From Gammaproteobacteria bacterium (GTDB taxonomy: Bacteria; Pseudomonadota; Gammaproteobacteria; Pseudomonadales; JAUIKI01), in NCBI GenBank assembly GCA_030430875.1, contig JAUIKI010000066.1:1-7297 (forward strand): 7,297 bases of DNA, in the 5' to 3' direction. Shown here in pieces: positions 6,045 to 7,297 of the stretch. A program made the position numbers and the translations under genes. The notes under the pieces were generated by a model. It was not told the origin of the DNA, did not search any database, and worked only from the letters and a program-made list of their open reading frames with translations. Positions within the stretch are counted from its first letter, which is position 1. Each line of letters begins with the position of its first letter.

Positions 6045-7061
6045 TTAGTTTTTCGACTGATCAACTAGTTTGTTTTCTTGAATCCAGGGCATCATGCTGC
6101 GAAGTTTTGCACCAACTTCTTCAATCTGATGATCTTTACCAATGCGCCGTTTGGCTTTCAATGTAGCAGCTCCAGCCTGATTCTCTTGAATAAATTCACG
6201 AGCAAACTCACCCTCCTGAATTTCTTTTAATATTTTACGCATTTCATTTTTTGTTTCTTCAGTGATAATGCGAGGACCACGCGTTAGATCGCCATATTCA
6301 GCGGTGTTTGATATAGAGTAGCGCATGTTAGCAATGCCACCCTCATACATTAAATCAACAATGAGCTTTAACTCATGTAGGCATTCAAAGTAAGCCATTT
6401 CAGGCGCATATCCTGCCTCAACAAGGACTTCAAACCCAGTTTGAACCAAGGCAGATGCGCCGCCACAAAGAACAGCCTGTTCGCCAAATAAATCAGTTTC
6501 AGTTTCTTCGCGGAAGTTCGTCTCAATAACACCCGCTCTTGCACCACCATTTGCAATTGCATACGATAACGCCACATCTTTTGCCGCACCTGAAGCATCT
6601 TGAAATACTGCGATTAAGCTAGGGACACCGCCACCTTGCAGATAAGTTGATCGCACTAAATGACCAGGACCCTTAGGCGCAATCATGATGACATCTAAAT
6701 CTTTTCGTGGCTCAATTTGTTGAAAATGGATGTTAAATCCATGAGCAAACGCAAGCGCTGCACCATTTTTTAAATTTGGTTCAACTTGATTGTTGTAGAT
6801 AGCCACCTGATGTTCATCAGGGGCAAGCAACATGACGACATCTGCTCCTTTTACTGCATTCTCAACAGTTTTAACATCCAAGCCTGCATTTGTGGCTTTT
6901 TCCCAAGACTGAGAGCCTTCACGCAGACCAACAACAACCTTGACGCCAGATTCTTTTAAATTGTTTGCATGTGCATGACCTTGTGAGCCATATCCAATAA
7001 TGGTTACTTGCTTTTGTTGAATAAGCGAAAGATCGCCATCTTTTTCATAATAGACTTTCAT
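6045..7061 (-). CDS. ilvC: Ketol-acid reductoisomerase, class I (NADP+)
   Basis: The enzyme isomerises and reduces 2-acetolactate or 2-aceto-2-hydroxybutyrate to the dihydroxy acids leading to valine, leucine and isoleucine, using NADPH and magnesium. At 338 residues it is the short class I form. The Rossmann motif is GYGSQGHAHANN (23-34), and the phosphate-binding loop GLREGSQSW keeps Arg47, Ser50 and Ser52, which predicts NADPH preference. The catalytic and metal ligands fall at the standard class I positions: Lys130 in APKGPGH, Asp190 and Glu194 in DLFGEQ, Glu226 and Glu230 in ECLHE, and Ser251 in SNTAEYG. A good GAGGAAA site (7066-7072) precedes the ATG. It lies 78 bases downstream of ilvN, which supplies the preceding pathway enzyme's regulatory subunit, and 28 bases upstream of the redoxin gene. 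Confidence 0.98.
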   Translation of the reverse strand: MKVYYEKDGDLSLIQQKQVTIIGYGSQGHAHANNLKESGVKVVVGLREGSQSWEKATNAGLDVKTVENAVKGADVVMLLAPDEHQVAIYNNQVEPNLKNGAALAFAHGFNIHFQQIEPRKDLDVIMIAPKGPGHLVRSTYLQGGGVPSLIAVFQDASGAAKDVALSYAIANGGARAGVIETNFREETETDLFGEQAVLCGGASALVQTGFEVLVEAGYAPEMAYFECLHELKLIVDLMYEGGIANMRYSISNTAEYGDLTRGPRIITEETKNEMRKILKEIQEGEFAREFIQENQAGAATLKAKRRIGKDHQIEEVGAKLRSMMPWIQENKLVDQSKN

Positions 7062-7065
7062 TTAA

Positions 7066-7072
7066 TTTCCTC
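7066..7072 (-). promoter_or_regulatory. Ribosome binding site of ilvC
   Basis: GAGGAAA on the reverse strand lies 4 bases before the ilvC ATG (GAGG core 7 bases away). It confirms the start, which also matches the family N-terminus. Confidence 0.75.
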
Positions 7073-7103
7073 GTTTTATATTAAAAAATAATTTTTGATG
7101 ATC

Positions 7104-7132
7104 ATTATAATTATGTAAGTAAAAAATATTTA
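7104..7132 (-). promoter_or_regulatory. Candidate internal promoter for ilvC
   Basis: On the reverse strand a perfect TATAAT lies at 7109-7104, with TAAATA (7132-7127, three of six) 17 bases upstream. Transcription would begin near 7097, about 36 bases before the ilvC start. An ATGATCAT palindrome (7098-7105) overlaps this -10. The 78-base gap is AT-rich enough that a TATAAT could be accidental, so ilvC may simply be read from a promoter upstream of ilvN. Confidence 0.35.
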
Positions 7133-7139
7133 GCACACT

Positions 7140-7297
7140 TTATATGCGCAGTGATTTTTCGCCACGAGCAATTCCAGAGACACCGCTACGAACAACTTCA
7201 AGAATAATGCTGGAGTCGATTGCAGCAATAAATGCATCTAGTTTTTCACTAGTACCTGTGAGTTGTATGGTATATATCGCATGTGTTACATCAATAA
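7140..7297 (-). CDS. ilvN: Acetolactate synthase small (regulatory) subunit, C-terminal part
   Basis: The frame is open from the window edge to a TAA at 7142-7140 and gives the last 51 residues of the protein. The readable part includes YTIQLTGTSEKLDAFI followed by ILEVVRSGVSGIARGEKSLR, which is the usual C-terminal end of the acetohydroxy acid synthase regulatory subunit. This subunit binds the large catalytic subunit, raises its activity and confers feedback inhibition, usually by valine, through N-terminal ACT domains that lie outside the window. The gene precedes ilvC in transcription order, as in the common ilvB-ilvN-ilvC order. The symbol ilvN is chosen by context; ilvH is an equally used name for this subunit and cannot be excluded from the fragment. 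Confidence 0.9.
   Translation of the reverse strand, partial: IDVTHAIYTIQLTGTSEKLDAFIAAIDSSIILEVVRSGVSGIARGEKSLRI

Noticed and set aside
6368..6598. Reverse-strand open frame inside ilvC
   Set aside because: It is an alternative frame of ilvC across its metal-binding region, with no independent support.

Overview
The window is AT-rich bacterial chromosome carrying mostly housekeeping metabolism. The gene order hemA-prfA-prmC, the single-subunit class I ketol-acid reductoisomerase of 338 residues and the close match of the release factor and its methylase to the enterobacterial proteins point to a gammaproteobacterium. The low GC content would fit something like the Legionellales, but that placement is an inference from composition and general likeness and cannot be proven here.

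Left part (1-1724): about 280 bases precede a rightward class 3-type aldehyde dehydrogenase gene. This upstream region holds a long near-perfect palindrome, a second weaker inverted repeat with related half-sites, and a stretch at the left edge that looks like the start of a leftward gene whose frame is broken at a run of five A.

Middle (1725-5317): a 345-base spacer, very T-rich at its end, leads into a tight rightward operon of hemA (first step of tetrapyrrole synthesis by the C5 pathway), prfA (release factor 1) and prmC (the methylase that modifies the GGQ glutamine of release factors). hemA and prfA overlap by four bases in an ATGA arrangement, and prfA and prmC are 3 bases apart. A 34-codon phenylalanine-rich open frame in the hemA leader also ends in an ATGA overlap with the hemA start, while hemA has almost no Shine-Dalgarno sequence.

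Right part (5318-7297): a leftward cluster converges on prmC. In its transcription order it is ilvN (only the last 51 codons are present), ilvC, and a gene for a thioredoxin-fold redoxin of the CxxCPY type 28 bases after ilvC. ilvN and ilvC belong to branched-chain amino acid synthesis: the acetohydroxy acid synthase regulatory subunit, then the reductoisomerase that acts on the acetohydroxy acid product.

No rRNA or tRNA gene, CRISPR array, insertion sequence or prophage gene was recognised. I do not see an undescribed multi-gene system. The points worth a second look are in the non-coding DNA: the palindromes before the dehydrogenase, the hemA leader, and the coding-like remnants in the two rightward intergenic regions.
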